From the NCBI GenBank assembly GCA_016699305.1, contig CP064970.1:1240001-1304000 (forward strand): a DNA stretch of 64,000 nt, given 5' to 3'. The notes under the pieces are model-generated. The model was not told the origin of the DNA, did no database searches, and was given only the letters and a program-made list of their open reading frames with translations. Shown one piece after another: positions 43,669 through 51,753 of the stretch (position 1 is the first letter of the stretch; every line of letters starts with the position of its first letter). The translations under genes and the position numbers were made by a program. The stretch comes from Alphaproteobacteria bacterium (GTDB lineage Bacteria; Pseudomonadota; Alphaproteobacteria; GCA-016699305).

Positions 43669-43762
43669 TGGCGGAGTGGGGGGGATTCGAACCCCCGGTA
43701 CGGCTTTTCAACCGTACAACGGTTTAGCAAACCGCCGCCTTCAGCCGCTCGGCCACCACTCC
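43669..43762 (-). tRNA. tRNA-Ser (anticodon GCU), CCA encoded
   Basis: The minus strand folds as a class II tRNA: acceptor GGAGTGG with CCACTCC, D-arm GCCGAGCGGCTGAAGG, anticodon loop TTTGCTAAA giving GCU, a long variable arm and T-loop GGTTCGAATCC. Discriminator G and CCA follow at 43669-43671. Its 3' end faces the prophage. Its first 21 nt are repeated upstream five times. Confidence 0.95.
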
Positions 43763-44176
43763 TTACCTTTCACCTTCGCGCCTGACGGCTGAAGGCTTTA
43801 CAATACTTGTCCGCCTGCGCGGACGGGGCAGCCGCTCGGCCACCACTCCTTACCTTTCACCTTCGCGCCTGACGGCTGAAGGCTTTACAATACTTGTCCG
43901 CCTGCGCGGACGGGGCAGCCGCTCGGCCACCACTCCTTACCTTTCACCTTCGCGCCTGACGGCTGAAGGCTTTACAATACTTGTCCGCCTGCGCGGACGG
44001 GGCAGCCGCTCGGCCACCACTCCTTACCTTTCACCTTCGCGCCTGACGGCTGAAGGCTTTACAATACTTGTCCGCCTGCGCGGACGGGGCAGCCGCTCGG
44101 CCACCACTCCTTACCTTTCACCTTCGCGCCTGACGGCTGAAGGCTTTACAATACTTGTCCGCCTGCGCGGACGGGG
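43742..44176. repeat. five perfect 87-bp tandem repeats of tRNA-Ser 5' end plus leader
   Basis: Units start at 43742, 43829, 43916, 44003 and 44090; all five look identical. Each contains the first 21 nt of tRNA-Ser and 66 bp of its upstream sequence, including a GTCCGC/GCGGAC hairpin. The first copy is the real tRNA start. A CAGCC microhomology at 44177-44181 marks the far end. No spacers, so not CRISPR. The perfect identity implies recent expansion. Confidence 0.93.
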
Positions 44177-44199
44177 CAGCCTCGGGGGCTGCCATTTTC
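44172..44199. other. stem-loop beyond the repeats
   Basis: GGCAGCC and GGCTGCC form a 7-bp stem with a short loop, followed on the plus strand by ATTTTCT. It could be a weak terminator or only the far side of the repeat junction. No plus-strand gene feeds into it. Confidence 0.35.
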
Positions 44200-44276
44200 T
44201 ACTCTGGACCTGCCCGCATGCAAGCGGGGCCAGAGCAACCAGATACCAGAAACCGGGGGGCAGATGAAGCAAAACT

Positions 44277-45773
44277 TCAAGGGCTGCCCGAAGTATTGGC
44301 TTTGGCGCGGGCGATCATCGATGTGGTGCTTTGGCCCTGCTTCAAATCGGCCAAAATCACTTGGCCGCCCCAGCCTTGGACGATATCGGCCCCCACGACC
44401 TTATCAATGGTATAATCCGAACCCTTGACCAGAACATCCGGACGCAACAGGCGGATAATCTCGAACGGCGTGTCCTGTTCAAAAATGACCACGCGATCGA
44501 CATCGCGCATCGAGGCCAGCACCAAAGCGCGGGACAATTCGTTTTGCACCGGGCGGGTGGGGCCTTTCAGGCGGCGGGTCGAGGCATCGCTGTTCAACCC
44601 GATGAACAACCGGTCACAGGCCGCGCGCGCCTGGCCGATCAGCGACACATGCCCCGGATGCAGCAAGTCGAACACGCCATTGGTAAAGCCGACCTTCAGG
44701 CCCTGTTGCCGCCATTGCGCGGCCTGGGCCGCCGCTTGTTCCCAACTGAGGATTTTATCTTCGCGTCCCCGCACATCCTGGGCGCGCAGGTCTTGCAAAA
44801 TCTCGGCCGTGGTGACCGTGGCGGTGCCGGCCTTGCCCACCACCAGCGAGGCGGCGCGATTGGCCAACAATGCCGCCCGCGCCAAAGGCGCGCCCGCCGC
44901 AAGAGCCAGGGCCAACACGGCATCCACCGTATCCCCGGCACCCGACACGTCGAAAACATCCCGCTTATAACCGGGCACATGCACCACTCCCGCCTCGTCG
45001 GCGACCAGCATGCCCTCGCCGCCCAAAGTGGCGACTACCGCCCCCACTTTGGCCTGAAGGCGCAAGGCCTTGGCCGCCGCCGCCGCCTGTTCGATATCAA
45101 ACACCGGCAAACCGCTGGCCGCCGCCAACTCGCCGCGATTGGGCTTGAGCACATCGGCCCCGGCATAGGCCGACAGGTCCGAAAGCTTGCTATCAACAAT
45201 GCACGGCGCGCGGTTGCCATGCGCGGCGGCGATCAGGGCCTGAGTGACCTGCGCCGTCATCAGCACGCCTTTGCCGTAATCGGCCGCCACCACGGCGCGA
45301 CAACCATGGGCCATGTCTTGGACCGCATCGATCACCTTGGCGCAAATATCGGACGACAAGGCCCGCACATCCTCACCATCGGCGCGCAGCATTTGTTGAG
45401 CGCCCGCGATAAAGCGGGTCTTGGTGGTGGTGGCACGGGAGGCATCCTCGACCAGGCGAGTCGTGCTGCTGGGCCAGTTTGCGAACATGCGCTCCATCTC
45501 ATAACCCGGCTCATCGGCACCGCGCACGCCAACCAAGGCGACATGGGCGCCCAATTCCGCCAAGTTGCGGGCTACATTGCCCGCCCCGCCAGGCATCGTG
45601 GTCTGATGCTGGATATGCAACACAGGCACCGGAGCCTCAGGCGAGACGCGACTGACCGAGCCGTAAATAAAGCGGTCCAACATCACATCGCCCACGCACA
45701 AGACGGCCAAGCCCCGCCAGGATTCAGCCAGTTGCTCCAATTCGGCCCGATCTTCGGATGCCAGCGCGATCAT
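44277..45773 (-). CDS. hldE: bifunctional heptose-7-phosphate kinase / heptose-1-phosphate adenylyltransferase
   Basis: A 498-aa enzyme of ADP-heptose synthesis for the LPS inner core. Residues 1-330 form a PfkB-type kinase (GNVARNLAELGAHVALVG, with the catalytic GAGDT motif in DVSGAGDTVDAV). The C-terminal third is the adenylyltransferase with TNGVFDLLHPGHV and later VLVKGSDYTIDKVVG. Both activities appear intact. A 37-bp partial copy of its 5' end lies at 46806-46842. Confidence 0.95.
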   Translation of the reverse strand: MIALASEDRAELEQLAESWRGLAVLCVGDVMLDRFIYGSVSRVSPEAPVPVLHIQHQTTMPGGAGNVARNLAELGAHVALVGVRGADEPGYEMERMFANWPSSTTRLVEDASRATTTKTRFIAGAQQMLRADGEDVRALSSDICAKVIDAVQDMAHGCRAVVAADYGKGVLMTAQVTQALIAAAHGNRAPCIVDSKLSDLSAYAGADVLKPNRGELAAASGLPVFDIEQAAAAAKALRLQAKVGAVVATLGGEGMLVADEAGVVHVPGYKRDVFDVSGAGDTVDAVLALALAAGAPLARAALLANRAASLVVGKAGTATVTTAEILQDLRAQDVRGREDKILSWEQAAAQAAQWRQQGLKVGFTNGVFDLLHPGHVSLIGQARAACDRLFIGLNSDASTRRLKGPTRPVQNELSRALVLASMRDVDRVVIFEQDTPFEIIRLLRPDVLVKGSDYTIDKVVGADIVQGWGGQVILADLKQGQSTTSMIARAKANTSGSP

Positions 45774-45847
45774 GTCTGATTACCTCTGCCGTCGATTGTC
45801 AGAATGATCTTGAATTAGCCCCACATGGTTGTCTAGAAGACCATTCA

Positions 45848-46642
45848 TCAGGTCGGCTCATAGCAGGGTTGTTGGACCGCTTGCTTTTTGTTCAGCGGCA
45901 CTCGGCCTAAACCGGCACTAGCCTCATGGACCGCTTGTCCAATCGCTTCTGCAACACGAAAAGGCACCACAGACGTATGAAGAATGATCTGAAGAATGGG
46001 CTTCCCCTGTGAAGGACCATGCACTGTTCGCACATCTCGTCTATCAAGGGGAGAGATGTAAATCTCAAACGCGCTGGCCGCTCTGGTTGTTCCATCCGGG
46101 CTGGATATTGCAGGATATCCATGCGGAATCTCTCGCATCCCCAGATCAAGACCAAACTTCTTCTGGAAAAAAGAACGTCTACGATGCAAGGGTTGTAGCT
46201 TGCAGGCTCCCTGAGCTAGGTCATAAGCCCTGCAAGTCATTACAAGCATCATTAGAGGGTTGCACTTTGTATGTCCTGATGACTGAAAAAACAGTCCAAA
46301 TCTTTCTTTGAACGTCATTCTGTATAATGGTGTAGTCACGATCTCTAAATTTTCAAGAAAAACCTTTTTTACATCCAAGATTCTTTCTGCCAAAGCCGGC
46401 GTCTTCTCTAACGCAGAAGAATTACCCAAAAATTCTTGGATCATCTCTTGTGCTTCATTTAGGTCCGAGCAACCACATGTGTAACCGGCACTTATCTTCC
46501 CAACCATGCAGTCCGATAAGTCAGAGTTCCGAAGTGAGTACCTTTCTTCTTGTGTTGGCCAAAAAAAGAATTGTGATAAGCCTATAGAATTATTTTCGAT
46601 CCAAAAAGATTGCTCTTTTTTATCTAGATTCACATCTGACAT
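45848..46642 (-). CDS. AT-rich hypothetical protein
   Basis: A 264-aa protein (MSDVNLDKKEQSFWIEN...) not recognised. Composition is more AT-rich than hldE and accA. The C-terminal half has SAFEIYISPLDRRDVRTVHG and a following mixed alpha/beta pattern. An alternative start at 46690 adds 16 residues. It lies between intact hldE and a partial copy of the hldE 5' end, so it may have arrived by the same route as the prophage cargo genes. Confidence 0.55.
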   Translation of the reverse strand: MSDVNLDKKEQSFWIENNSIGLSQFFFWPTQEERYSLRNSDLSDCMVGKISAGYTCGCSDLNEAQEMIQEFLGNSSALEKTPALAERILDVKKVFLENLEIVTTPLYRMTFKERFGLFFQSSGHTKCNPLMMLVMTCRAYDLAQGACKLQPLHRRRSFFQKKFGLDLGMREIPHGYPAISSPDGTTRAASAFEIYISPLDRRDVRTVHGPSQGKPILQIILHTSVVPFRVAEAIGQAVHEASAGLGRVPLNKKQAVQQPCYEPT

Positions 46643-47077
46643 GATATCCCTCTGCCGAAAGAAAAATCTCTTCCCAGAATACTCGTCCACTGACGATCAG
46701 ACAACAATGAAATAGCTGATGAGTAACACTGAACACCGTCTAATTTTGCCATTTCCACCAGCGTAACCTAATGCCATTCGGGCGCAGCTGTCTTGCTGAA
46801 TGGCCCCAATTCGGCACGGCCTTCGGACGCCAGCGCGATCATGATTGATGGTCTCCCCTAGCATTCAATGATGGGCATCCTGCACGATGCCATATAGATT
46901 GGCTAGATAGGAAACAGGGCTCCACTTACCGCCCCATAATTTTAGAGGGCAATGGGTATTTTACAGACCAAAGCCACAGCTTTTATAAGCCGAGAACAAA
47001 ATTATCGCCCACCACGGCACCTTATTGACACAGGCGCATCGGTGCCAGTTATCACTCGGTATGGGATGGGATAAGGG
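46643..47077. other. intergenic stretch with hldE 5' fragment
   Basis: About 430 bp. It holds the hldE-like start described separately; otherwise no gene or RNA is evident. Confidence 0.5.
46768..46842 (-). pseudogene. fragment of the hldE 5' end
   Basis: A 24-codon frame reads MIALASEGRAELG before diverging; intact hldE begins MIALASEDRAELE. The shared 37 bp (46806-46842 versus 45737-45773) differ at 4 positions. It is too short to be functional and is best read as a duplication scar. Confidence 0.6.
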
Positions 47078-47557
47078 CTATCGCCGACGGGAAAAGAAAT
47101 AGGCCATGGCGTCGAATCCTTGGTCGTTGGAAGCCGCCGGGACGGTCTGTTGAGGGGCGGATTCAGAGGCCGCCGCATCGCTCTCGCTCTCGCGCGCGAT
47201 CCGCAACGCATCCATCAGCAGGCTACGCGCCCCCTCATAACGTTGACGCAGCATGTCCACATAAAGGCTGCGGGCCTCGCCCAGCTGTTTGTTGATATAG
47301 GGGTTGTCCTCGTGCAGGTACATGTCGGACCAGTGGTGCTGAACCGTCGTTTGCAGCACGCCGATCAATTCCGGCAAAGATTGTGTTGGCTGCCCTTGTT
47401 GACGCAAGACGCAGCGCAGGCGCTGTGCCACATTCCCATCTTGCGCTTCTACGAAACGCAAGAAAGCATCGACCGGCAATGCAGGCAACGCAACAGGACC
47501 CATGATGGGATCATGAGGAGCGTCCAGACGCCTGTGAGTAGCTTGTCTATTTTGCAT
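47078..47557 (-). CDS. hypothetical helical protein
   Basis: A 159-aa protein starting MQNRQATHRR. It is predominantly helical (QRLRCVLRQQGQPTQSLPEL, ARSLYVDMLRQRYEGARSLL) with an Ala/Ser-rich tail ending in FFSRRR. Not recognised. It is transcribed away from the XRE regulator across a short AT-rich gap that probably holds both promoters. Confidence 0.5.
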   Translation of the reverse strand: MQNRQATHRRLDAPHDPIMGPVALPALPVDAFLRFVEAQDGNVAQRLRCVLRQQGQPTQSLPELIGVLQTTVQHHWSDMYLHEDNPYINKQLGEARSLYVDMLRQRYEGARSLLMDALRIARESESDAAASESAPQQTVPAASNDQGFDAMAYFFSRRR

Positions 47558-47716
47558 GTGATCACCGCCTGAATTTGAAAGTAGCACTTGCATTTATAGA
47601 TGGCAATTCTTAATAAATCGTTAAGACAGCGTATCGCCGGTTGAAACTGACAGAGGCCGTATCAAACACTTGCAAAAAACAGCGGTTTCATGGATCATGG
47701 TCGCCACCGAAAGATC

Positions 47717-48406
47717 ATGATTACTGCGATGCAAATACGCGCCGCGCGCGCGATGCTGGACTGGAGCCGCGAGGATCTGGCCGAGAAGGCTGCCGTCTCG
47801 ACCACGGCCCTGCGCTCCATTGAAATCGGCGCTTCCGAGCCGCGCGACAGCACATTGTTGCGTATCCGCGATGTTTTTGAGAAATCGGGCATCGATTTTC
47901 AATCCGACGGGGGCATCCGTCCCCGTCAGCATGAAATGCTGGCTTTTGAAGGCAGCGAAGGCGTGTGCCGTTTCTATGACTTGGTATATGAAACTATCTT
48001 ACGCGAAGGTAAGGGCGAAATAGATGCCTGCGGTGCCATGGAAGAAACGGTTGTGCGTCTGATGGGCGATTACACGGATATTCATGTGCGCCGGATGGTG
48101 CATGTCGCGCATGTGATGCGTGTGCGACATTTGATCCGCGAGGGGGATTTCTGTGCACCGGGAAGCAGGTATTGTACCTATCGTTGGACTGCCCGCGACC
48201 AATACGAGCCGATACCATTTTATGTATTTAACGACAATCTGGCCATCATGTTGCTGAACGCCATGCCCAAGGCTAAGATATTCGTGTTACGCTCGGCCGC
48301 CGTGGCCAAAGCCTTTCGTCAGCAGTTTAAGATCATGTGGAATATGGCGCGCCCCATCCCCGGCATCCCAGAACCAGAGGGTGTGGCGGATTTTGGAGGG
48401 GAATGA
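47717..48406 (+). CDS. XRE-type regulator with C-terminal sensor-like domain
   Basis: A 229-aa protein. The N-terminus is a Cro/CI-type HTH typical of Alphaproteobacteria: MQIRAARAMLDWSREDLAEK, then VSTTALRSIEIGASEPRDST. The remaining 150 residues form an alpha/beta domain of unknown function. It lies 42 bp upstream of the EgtD-like methyltransferase and may control it. Start 47717 or 47729 (MQIR). Confidence 0.8.
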   Translation: MITAMQIRAARAMLDWSREDLAEKAAVSTTALRSIEIGASEPRDSTLLRIRDVFEKSGIDFQSDGGIRPRQHEMLAFEGSEGVCRFYDLVYETILREGKGEIDACGAMEETVVRLMGDYTDIHVRRMVHVAHVMRVRHLIREGDFCAPGSRYCTYRWTARDQYEPIPFYVFNDNLAIMLLNAMPKAKIFVLRSAAVAKAFRQQFKIMWNMARPIPGIPEPEGVADFGGE

Positions 48407-48448
48407 GTCCGGCCCATTAGGCCTCACCAAAGAATGAGAGAATCCTGC

Positions 48449-49477
48449 ATGTCCGTTGTCACCCCGTTCAAAATGCCTTTACCGCCCCCAATGAGCCAGG
48501 AAACCTTGGGATTCTGGCGTGACATTCATGATTGGTTCAAGGGACAAGCCGCAGGACATCTCATTCACTATTTATATAGCGATCCAATTCATGAAACTGA
48601 CCCCGTGAGGGGAACACATTTCTTCGGCCGCTTTATGGCGCGACACACAAGTTATTACATTTATCCCAATGAAGTGGAGATGATCGCACGGCATGCCGCC
48701 GATATTTCGCGTATTGTGGGTGCGAATCCAAGCGTTATCGAGCTTGGTCCTGGTTCGGAATTGTCCGTCAGTCAAAAAACCCTGCCGCTTTTGCGCGTTT
48801 TGAATCCGGTATCGTATATCCCAGTTGATTGTGCGGAGTCCTATCTTGATGGCGCGGTCGTGACCGTACGCCGCATCTTGCCGGATATCAAAATTATGCC
48901 GGAATGCTGCAATTTCTACGATACTTATTTTGCCTTCGAGCATTTAGAAAACCCCCTGGGTTGTATGTGGTCGAGCACGATTTCCAATGCGCCGCTGGAT
49001 GGAACTTTGCTGGCTCTGCCACGCGCCCATATCATCCATATGCTACGGTGCTTTCGGGTATTATTAGGGTCGAAATCCTGGCTGACTTTAACTGTGGATT
49101 CCAACCAGGATGAGGACTCCATCTTAGGGTCTTATGACTCTCAAGACCTGGCGGATTTCATGCAAAACCTAATTCATCTCATCATCCGCGATCTGCCCAC
49201 GACCGGCCTGGACCCAAATTGTTTTGTGTATGAGCCGGTCTGGCATGCCGAGCATCATTTGTTGGCGCATACGCTGCGCGTCTTGAAGGACCATAGCTTC
49301 CTGATCGGCGCTCAGTCTTATTCCGTGCAAAAAGGCCAGAGTCTGTGCCTCGCCACATCTTTCAAATACCCTCTGTCCTTATTCTGCTCGATGGCGCGCG
49401 AGGCGGGATTTGAAAGCCGGGAGGTATTCCCGGACGATCAGAATCGCGTGTCTTTACATCTGTTGCGGGCCATCTAG
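48449..49477 (+). CDS. EgtD-like SAM-dependent methyltransferase
   Basis: A 342-aa protein. The SAM pocket reads VIELGPGSELSVSQKTLPLL; N-terminal HYLYSDPIHETDP...THFFGRF and ARHTSYYIYPNEVEMI match the histidine-specific methyltransferase (EgtD/PF10017) layout, and VYEPVWHAEHHLLAHTLR the later active-site region. EgtD makes hercynine for ergothioneine, but no egtB is adjacent, so the substrate is open. Organised as a small operon with the XRE gene. Confidence 0.7.
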   Translation: MSVVTPFKMPLPPPMSQETLGFWRDIHDWFKGQAAGHLIHYLYSDPIHETDPVRGTHFFGRFMARHTSYYIYPNEVEMIARHAADISRIVGANPSVIELGPGSELSVSQKTLPLLRVLNPVSYIPVDCAESYLDGAVVTVRRILPDIKIMPECCNFYDTYFAFEHLENPLGCMWSSTISNAPLDGTLLALPRAHIIHMLRCFRVLLGSKSWLTLTVDSNQDEDSILGSYDSQDLADFMQNLIHLIIRDLPTTGLDPNCFVYEPVWHAEHHLLAHTLRVLKDHSFLIGAQSYSVQKGQSLCLATSFKYPLSLFCSMAREAGFESREVFPDDQNRVSLHLLRAI

Positions 49478-49696
49478 CCGACGGACGCAAAGACCGGATT
49501 CGTGCGGGTGCTTATTCTAAACCGAAATGCCTTCGGCCAGTGCCGGTGATGGACTCCCGCCTTCGGGCGGGGGCATTCACACCACCTTCAACGAGAAACC
49601 AAAGAGGATGGCCAGGAACTCTCAAGGCCATGGCGTAGCGTGATGAAGTCTAAAGAGTGTGGGTTCTTGTTTGATGGTTCTGACTTCGGCTGATCA

Positions 49697-50677
49697 TCAC
49701 GAAGCCCTTGCAGGCAAGGCGCGACCCATTTGAATGAATTTCTCGCGGCGCTGGCAACGGAGGCCGGCACCATCTTTGTCGCCGATTTCGGCCAAAGCAT
49801 TGGCAACGGCGTCACCCATGGCACTGATCGCCGCGCGCGGGTCACGATGCGCCCCACCCACCGGTTCAGGGACCACGGTGTCCACAAGCCCAAGGCCCTT
49901 CAGGTCTTGGGCCGTCAGCTTCAAGGCGGCAGCGGCCTCAGGGGCCTGGGCAGGACTGCGCCATAGAATCGAAGCGCAGCCTTCGGGCGAGATGACCGAA
50001 TAGATGCTGTGCTCCATCATCAAAATGCGGTCGGCGGCGGCAATGGCGATAGCCCCGCCCGAACCGCCCTCGCCGATCACGCAAGCCACCAGCGGCGTGG
50101 TGATGTCCAGGCACACTTCGATGGAACGGGCGATGGCCTCGGCCTGGCCGCGCGCTTCGGCATCCACGCCGGGAAAAGCCCCCGCCGTATCCACGAAAGT
50201 GATGACTGGTAAATCAAAGCGTTCGGCCAGACGCATCAAGCGCTGTGCCTTGCGATAGCCTTCGGGCTTGGCCATGCCGAAATTGTGCCGCAACCTCGTT
50301 TCGGTATCATGACCTCTTTCTTGGCCCATCACGATGCAAGGATTGCCGCGAAAGCGGCCGATGCCGCCCACCAGGGCCGGATCGTCCCCAAACTGCCGGT
50401 CGCCCGCCAGAGGGACAAAACCGTCGATCAAAGCATGGATATAAGCCAAAGCATGGGGCCGCGCCGCGTGGCGCGCCACTTGAACCTTCTGAGCCGGGGT
50501 AAGCTTGGTATAAATCTGGCGCAATTGCCGGTCGATCTTGTTCTGCAAGCGTCCGACTTCCTCGCCGATATTCACCTGCCCATCGGCGGCCAGAGGACGC
50601 AGCTCCATCAGCTTGGCTTCAAGCTCGGCAATCGGCTTTTCAAAATCTAGAAAGACATGCGAGTTGGTCACGGTCAT
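49697..50677 (-). CDS. accA: acetyl-CoA carboxylase carboxyltransferase subunit alpha
   Basis: A 326-aa subunit that, with AccD, transfers the carboxyl group from biotin to acetyl-CoA in fatty acid synthesis. Signatures: FLDFEKPIAELEAKL at the start, GRFRGNPCIVMGQERGHDT, and the oxyanion-hole region VIGEGGSGGAIAIAAADRIL with SVISPEGCASILWR. Full length. Confidence 0.97.
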   Translation of the reverse strand: MTVTNSHVFLDFEKPIAELEAKLMELRPLAADGQVNIGEEVGRLQNKIDRQLRQIYTKLTPAQKVQVARHAARPHALAYIHALIDGFVPLAGDRQFGDDPALVGGIGRFRGNPCIVMGQERGHDTETRLRHNFGMAKPEGYRKAQRLMRLAERFDLPVITFVDTAGAFPGVDAEARGQAEAIARSIEVCLDITTPLVACVIGEGGSGGAIAIAAADRILMMEHSIYSVISPEGCASILWRSPAQAPEAAAALKLTAQDLKGLGLVDTVVPEPVGGAHRDPRAAISAMGDAVANALAEIGDKDGAGLRCQRREKFIQMGRALPARAS

Positions 50678-50860
50678 CGCCTTCTGGTCAACACGTCATC
50701 ACTTGTCCGGTATCGTCTGGCGGGGATGCCCCGCCCTTGCGCTGCGCCGGGTCTTGAGGATAGCACAAACCACTCCCCGGCATGAACCCCCCTGCCCCAT
50801 AAAAAAGAATCACGCGGGAATTGCTATCGGGGCCACTCCATGCCTATAAAGGCGCCGGGA

Positions 50861-50937
50861 CGGAGTGTAGCTCAGCCTGGTAGAGCACTGCTTTCGGGAG
50901 GCAGGGGCCGGAGGTTCGAATCCTCTCACTCCGACCA
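50861..50937 (+). tRNA. tRNA-Pro (anticodon CGG), CCA encoded
   Basis: 77-nt cloverleaf: acceptor CGGAGTG with CACTCCG, D-arm TAGCTCAGCCTGGTAGAGC, anticodon stem CTGCT/GGCAG around TTCGGGA (anticodon CGG, G37) and T-loop GGTTCGAATCC. The trailing A plus CCA is encoded. Confidence 0.95.
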
Positions 50938-51221
50938 GTCCCCAAACAAGCATTAAACAGCCATTTTTCCGGCCGGATATGGGGGCATGTCACAGGAATC
51001 AACCTGCGTCCAAGCCCTCGTTCCTCTTTGCCGTCTAAAATCATGGGGTAGCAAATCAACCCATTGAATTTAGATGTTCTCAATGAGCCGAGCACCATGA
51101 TCTTTCAAGAAATTTTAACGCTTTTTAATTAGAGATAGATAGCGCGATAGGTGCGTTTGTCGCGCAAATCGTGGATGGGGCAAGGCCTCATCATGAGAAT
51201 CCCCGAGAAAAGGAGGTCCCC

Positions 51222-51671
51222 ATGCATCGATTATTGGCAACCGCACTGGTTATGTTGGGTTTGCTGGCCAGCACTTCCATGCCCGCAACGGCGGGGGAAT
51301 TCGGAACCCGCGAAGAAGCACAAGCCATGACCGAAAAAGCCGCCGCCTTGCTCAAGGCCGAAGGCGACAAGGCGTTTCCCAAACTGCAAGACCCCAAAGG
51401 GGAATTTATAGATCGTGATCTATATGTCTTCGTTTTCGACTCGAAAGGCACTTTCCTGGTTCACGGTGCCAAGCAAGCCTTAGTGGGCAAAGAAGGTCTC
51501 CCCATCCGGGATCCGAATGGCTTTCCGATCATCGCCGAGTTCCTTAAGGTCAAGGACACAGCCTGGGTGGATTACCACTGGCTGCACCCCAAGACCAACA
51601 AGATCCAGCCTAAATCCGCCTATATCATCAACACGGGCACGTATTGGGTGGGCGTCGGCTATTACAAATAA
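51222..51671 (+). CDS. periplasmic single-Cache domain protein
   Basis: A 149-aa secreted protein. A signal peptide (residues 1-24, LLATALVMLGLLASTSMPAT, cleavage after ATA) is followed by one Cache-type sensor domain (LYVFVFDSKGTFLVHGAKQA, then TAWVDYHWLHPKTNKIQPKS and INTGTYWVGVGYYK). AGGAGG precedes the ATG at 51222. It lies upstream of an MCP on the same strand and could be its periplasmic partner. Confidence 0.85.
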   Translation: MHRLLATALVMLGLLASTSMPATAGEFGTREEAQAMTEKAAALLKAEGDKAFPKLQDPKGEFIDRDLYVFVFDSKGTFLVHGAKQALVGKEGLPIRDPNGFPIIAEFLKVKDTAWVDYHWLHPKTNKIQPKSAYIINTGTYWVGVGYYK

Positions 51672-51685
51672 CCGACTCTGTCGCG

Positions 51686-51715
51686 TGGTCGCCGCCTTCG
51701 TGCGGCGACCATTCT
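51686..51715 (+). terminator. stem-loop terminator/attenuator between Cache gene and MCP
   Basis: TGGTCGCCGC and GCGGCGACCA form a perfect 10-bp stem around a 6-nt loop, followed by TTCTT. It lies 15 bp after the Cache gene stop. It probably ends most Cache transcripts and lets some read through into the MCP. Confidence 0.7.
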
Positions 51716-51753
51716 TACCAAGATTTATGCGCACTTAGCCAGGAGAGCCGATC

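Noticed and set aside
43742..44176. CRISPR array
   Set aside because: The units are perfectly tandem with no variable spacers and contain part of a tRNA gene.
44331..45779. A 482-aa plus-strand frame opposite hldE
   Set aside because: Exact antisense of a well-conserved enzyme gene.
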